DNA of 64,000 nucleotides from Podospora pseudocomata (taxonomy: Eukaryota; Ascomycota; Sordariomycetes; Sordariales; Podosporaceae). How positions within the stretch are numbered: position 1 is the stretch's first letter; each line of letters starts with the position of its first letter. Location: the NCBI RefSeq assembly GCF_035222375.1, contig NC_085890.1:1364001-1428000 (forward strand). Reading direction: 5' to 3'. The position numbers and the translations under genes are program-made. Below are positions 60,116 through 64,000 of the stretch, piece after piece. The notes under the pieces are model-generated. The model was not told the origin of the DNA. It did no database searches and worked only from the letters and a program-made list of their open reading frames with translations.

Positions 60116-60855
60116 GGTGGGCGGTATAGAGGAAGTGGGTGAGGTTAGGAGCGCGTCACGGGTGGTAGACAGAGGGTTTGGGCGCAAGTTATATTGGAAG
60201 GAATTAAGGTTCCCCAACAAGTCCACGATAAGGGTCAACACAGCTGCAATTTAAAGTGGGTGCCCTGAACCCTTCTGCTTTATTGCCCGGGTAATCGCCG
60301 GGCCCCGGCCCAGCAGCCTGGCACGAGGGGCAAATCGCGCGGACCTCTGGCAGCCGCCAGAACCCTTCAAAGAACACCCTTGCCACCCGAAGGGTGCACC
60401 CGCCACTTACACCCAAAGAGGAAGATAAAACACAAGCTTTGCATCGAATGTTATTGTGCCCATCATGTGAGGGCGGTGAAATGTTCTTAATGAAATCCGT
60501 CACCAAACCCAAAAAAATCGTCTTGGTTTTTGGCGGAAGTAAATATTGTGTACGTAACCATTAGGTACTAACCGGCATGGCCCAGCGGTTGATGCCCCTT
60601 TTTACCCCTATTCTCCAACTTCACCCGAGCCCCAAGTTTGGGCATATATCAACTTATGCTTGCCTCACATCCCTTTGTAAATATACGCTGAAACAAGCGT
60701 TATGTGTATTTTTTCCAAACCATCGCAATAGTCAACTCATTCATAGTTGTTTCATATCCTATTCATTTTGCCATTCTTGTGATGTCGTCATATGTTTCAT
60801 CAACCCGATTTTCTCCTCTTCTCTTCTTCCAAATCTTTTACTTGGATTTCTATTA
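60116..60855. promoter_or_regulatory. IDI1 promoter and MATE 3' region
   Basis: 740 bp between tandem minus-strand genes. It includes a GC-rich patch (GCCGGGCCCCGGCCC near 60298) about 180 bp upstream of the IDI1 start, and AT-rich sequence next to the MATE stop. No sterol element is identified with confidence. Confidence 0.55.
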
Positions 60856-62883
60856 TCAGCCGGCGTTGTTTCTGTTCTCAGCCTCTTTGGCTGCCTGATC
60901 CCAATCAGATGCCCAGATAAATGCATATTCAACCAACGACACGCTAAACAGGAATATTAGCAATCGCATCATCAAATCTGGTTCAAGGAGAACTCACAGG
61001 CCTAGGCCAATCGTGACGCCGATCCAGAGGCCAGTCAACTTCCAGTCCAGGCCAAAGCCCAAGCCAAAGGAGATGGGCAGCGCCACGACATAATAACAGA
61101 CCAAGTTGGCGTATCCTCCGAATTCTTGCTTGCCAATACCACGCAGCAGCCCATGAGAGACAGCAGCCATGCCATCGAAGACCTGCATCAGCGCACAAAC
61201 AGGAAGGACCTTCGCAACCAAGTTGATGACATCCTCATCGTCAGTAAAAAGCCGCGGGATTTGATACCGAAACACCGTCAGTATCGTCAGGTTAAACACC
61301 CCCACGAGAAAGCCGCCAAATACAGTCACCTTGGCCGAAGTCTTCCCAGCGTCCACCAACTTAGCCCCCACCAAATTCGCAACCCTCGTCGAGCCCGCAA
61401 TCGACAACGGAAACGGAATCTGAAAAGTTGTCGAAGTAATAGTAACCAACACACTCTGCGCCGCCAGTGTCGTCACCCCAATCCTCCCACACAACAGCGT
61501 CAAAATCTCAAAAGCGAACCACTCCGCCACAACCATAATCATCCCCGGTAACGCCAACCTAATCATCGGTCCCCAATTCCTCAAGGCCCCCTTCTTAAAC
61601 CCTCCCCACGCCTCCTTCCCTTCCACCTTCCACACATATAGCCCCAACAACAACGGCAACAAATTCTGCGTAATAGCCACCGCCATCGGAGCGCCCTTAA
61701 ACCCCCAACCCAGCTTCCACACAAACAAAAAGTTCAACAGAACATTCACCGGCGCCGCCACAAGCAGCACATACGTAGTAGCATGAAACAGTCCCTGGGC
61801 CAAGACAAACCGTTTCCCTGCTTCAAATATAGCATACGCTGGCGCACCCAACACAATCGTCCTGAGATAAATCCCCGCAAACGCCGCGCTCGCCTGTTCA
61901 ATTCCCAGTTTGATCAATATCTCCTCCGACTTCCACCACACCCCCATCACCGGCACGAGCACCAACATCAAAAAGTACACCATCCTCTGCATCTGCAGCC
62001 CCACTAGGGTCTTGTGCCCAGACCCAAACGCCTGCGCACAGAGGGTATCCAGACTCGTGGCCAGACCCTGGATAGGAGCGTAGCAGGTGATGTTTGCTGT
62101 CATGGTAGCCAATGTCACTGCTCCCAACTCGACAGTTCCTAGTCTTGCAACAGCAAAGATGGACGTTACTGTCAAGGAGTACTGCAGCAAAAAGGTGACA
62201 ATCAGTGATTTGGAATAACCAGCAATAGTTTTCGCCTCCCGCTGCCAGGTGGTGCGGATTTGTCCTGCCGCCACGGCAGCTTCCCATTGCTCGTTGAGAT
62301 TTTCCGGGGCATCTGATGGATGACGAGAGGTGCTTCCCAGCAAGGGAGCCCGCTCATCCGGACCGATGATGATGCGAGGTGCTTCCTCATCACTGGACGG
62401 AAGAGGGACCTTGGTGCTGAAGAGTCGTTTGTACAACCGGGAGAACTGGCCGGCGATGCCTTTTGGTGGTGGCTCATGGTGGTGTTTAGGCGGAATAATA
62501 TGATTGTCCCTCAGCAAAGACCGTTCAGCATCACGGCTGCGGGCTCGCTCAGTGCGGGTGAGTAAGGCGGGATCATCATGTCCTAAGGGAAGAGCAAGAG
62601 CTGGGCGGGTAGTCCCAAAGGCTATCCCGCTTGGCCGGCGGTACAGAGTTGGTCCTTGGGTGGCATCGTCTTCTCCATGGTCAGATCCGTCAACTACTTC
62701 TGTGTCGACGGGTATGTCTTCGTCATCGGAGAAAGCTGCAAGGTCTCGTGCCAGGACTTCTTGGGCAAGAGGCGAAGTGGAGAGGAAGGAGTTTGCTAAG
62801 GATGCGTGGCGGTCATGGTGGCTGCTAGGGATGGAAGATTCTTTTCTTGCTGGAATTGGCTGACTTCTTGGACTTGAAGGCAT
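60856..62883 (-). CDS. MATE-family multidrug/toxic-compound extrusion transporter
   Basis: Exons 60998-62883 and 60856-60943 (54-nt intron) give 657 aa. A hydrophilic N-terminal region of about 210 residues (DDEDIPVDTEVVDGSDHGED; many Ser, Arg, His) precedes twelve predicted membrane helices. MATE signals: FLLQYSLTVTSIFAVARLG, GLATSLDTLCAQAFGSG, ITSTTFQIPFPLSIAGSTRVANLVGA, RGIGKQEFGGYANLVCYYV. The last exon codes VSLVEYAFIWASDWDQAAKEAENR, the typical end of fungal vacuolar or plasma-membrane MATEs (yeast Erc1 relatives). Start 62883 is chosen because the 119 upstream in-frame codons (to 63240) have no family look. Substrate unknown. Confidence 0.92.
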
Positions 62884-64000
62884 TTTGATGACCTTTTTTA
62901 CAGAAGTATTTTGTGTGTGTTGAAAGTGTTCAAGGTAAGTCCGCCACCGGAGAGAGCTTGACGGCTCGGCCTGTTCGGATGAGGCAAGCCGGACCGGACC
63001 CTGTATTGGTAAAAGACGGGACGATGAACCGAATGCGACGCAGAACCCAGAGAGTATTTTTTGACGTTGCAGGTTGAGGTGCAATGCAATGCAATGCACG
63101 ACGTTCGGTTTATCGAAGAGGTTTTCAAGGCAAGTGCATGAGAGTGAAGGTGAGAAGTCATGAGTCAACTCGAGGAGGGAGGTCCCCCTCTCTTGTGTAG
63201 GAACTGGCTGGGCCCTTGGAGGGGTGTGACTGCACAGCACCCTGGCAAAGGTTTAGGTAAAGATTGACCGTTGTTTCGGAACCCGTACATAGAGAGGATT
63301 AGTGCATGCTGCCGATAACCGGCATTGCTATGAAGCATCATCGTACCTCCCCCGCTTCGAGAGGTAGGTGAGAAAAGTGGTTGGTGGCTGGGCCATTGAT
63401 TGTGGAGGACCGAAGGTGCGAATCGTAGAAAGAAGATCTCACAGATGCGGTCATCCAAGCTGTCGTGCGAGGCCCCTGCAGGTCGTTGAGCTGATTGTTC
63501 AGAAACTTGGGTTCGTGGCACGATACGGGTTAGGGTTGTGGAGCAGAGTCGTTCTGAATAGTTCGCTTAGTTCTGTCCGCGTATGAAGCCAAGTAGAAAA
63601 CCAAGATATCGAGTGAGAAACATATCAGATTAGGTATCTTTGAGCTTCATCGAGTAATTTAATTGTGTGTACTTTTAAGTTAGTTGGGTAGTTGGCTTCC
63701 TATCAATAGCATGGGGAACAGAAAGCTTGGTCTTATCTGACTGAAGCTAGTGATCTTATCGCCCGGCTAGTTCACGATTGGAAAGCGGTGACTTGGTGCA
63801 GAATAGTGAATTTCCCAGAAAGTTACCCAAGCAACGCTGTTTTGCGACAGCATACCCGAATTCTTGTCGCATAGTTCATTCGACATTGGATTCGTTTGCG
63901 CAGAATGGGGAAACGGTTCTCTTATGGCGGCGATGCTGCCGGTGGTCCGAGAAAAAGAGCCAAGGTGGTTCATGAAGCACCGACGTCCGAGGAAGTCCAC
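62884..64000. other. Upstream region of the MATE gene to window end
   Basis: 1.1 kb without a supported gene. The first few hundred bases must hold the MATE promoter. A telomere-like GGGTTAGGGTT is at 63527-63537. The minus-strand frame at 63767-64000 is open at the edge but resembles nothing known. Confidence 0.5.

Overview
The window looks like nuclear DNA from a filamentous ascomycete, most likely a sordariomycete and probably order Sordariales. The evidence is: compact genes with short introns (about 50-125 nt, GTRNGT donors, CTRAY branch points, YAG acceptors); typical fungal proteins (PAG1/Mor2, Syo1, Dbp10, fungal CPR, NCS1 permease, CYSTM protein); and a Syo1 close to the Chaetomium type. 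I resolved about nineteen protein genes and one intron-containing tRNA by placing splice sites by eye. No transposon, provirus, CRISPR array or rRNA was seen.

Layout. 1-7986 (-): nearly all of a giant PAG1/Mor2/Tao3 morphogenesis gene that runs off the left edge. 11031-13168 (+): NADPH-cytochrome P450 reductase. 17655-19643 (+): a two-RRM RNA-binding protein behind a 4.5 kb gene-free leader region. 20417-21787 (-): RIO2 kinase, divergent from RPN1, the 26S proteasome base scaffold (22463-25401, +). 26151-28340 (-): Sec1. 29988-31769 (+): a purine/cytosine-type permease, convergent with RIB7 (31835-32617, -). 33914-34300 (+): a CYSTM protein. 34864-34962 (+): tRNA-Arg(CCG). From 34.96 to 43.2 kb lies a gene-poor stretch with one resolved gene, a DUF6594-like membrane protein (40757-42058, +), plus decayed minisatellites. 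Housekeeping genes then resume: DBP10 (-), SPF31/DNAJC8 (+), SYO1 (-), a type II membrane glycosyltransferase-like protein (+), a DUF202 protein (-), RPA2/RFA2 (+), a GNAT acetyltransferase (-), isopentenyl-diphosphate isomerase (-) and a MATE transporter (-).

Functional links. RIO2, DBP10 and SYO1 all serve ribosome assembly (40S maturation, 60S helicase, Rpl5/Rpl11 import). CPR and IDI1 both feed sterol synthesis, and RIB7 makes the flavin that CPR needs. Most neighbours are divergent or convergent pairs with short spacers. The RPA2 promoter carries two MCB boxes (ACGCGT), which fits G1/S control.

The least explained parts are the 35-43 kb island (orphan membrane gene, two exact-period 21-bp arrays, a 13-bp array) and the 13.2-17.6 kb gene-free block. 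I found no clear multi-gene novel system. Family calls rest on recognised motifs, not on searches.
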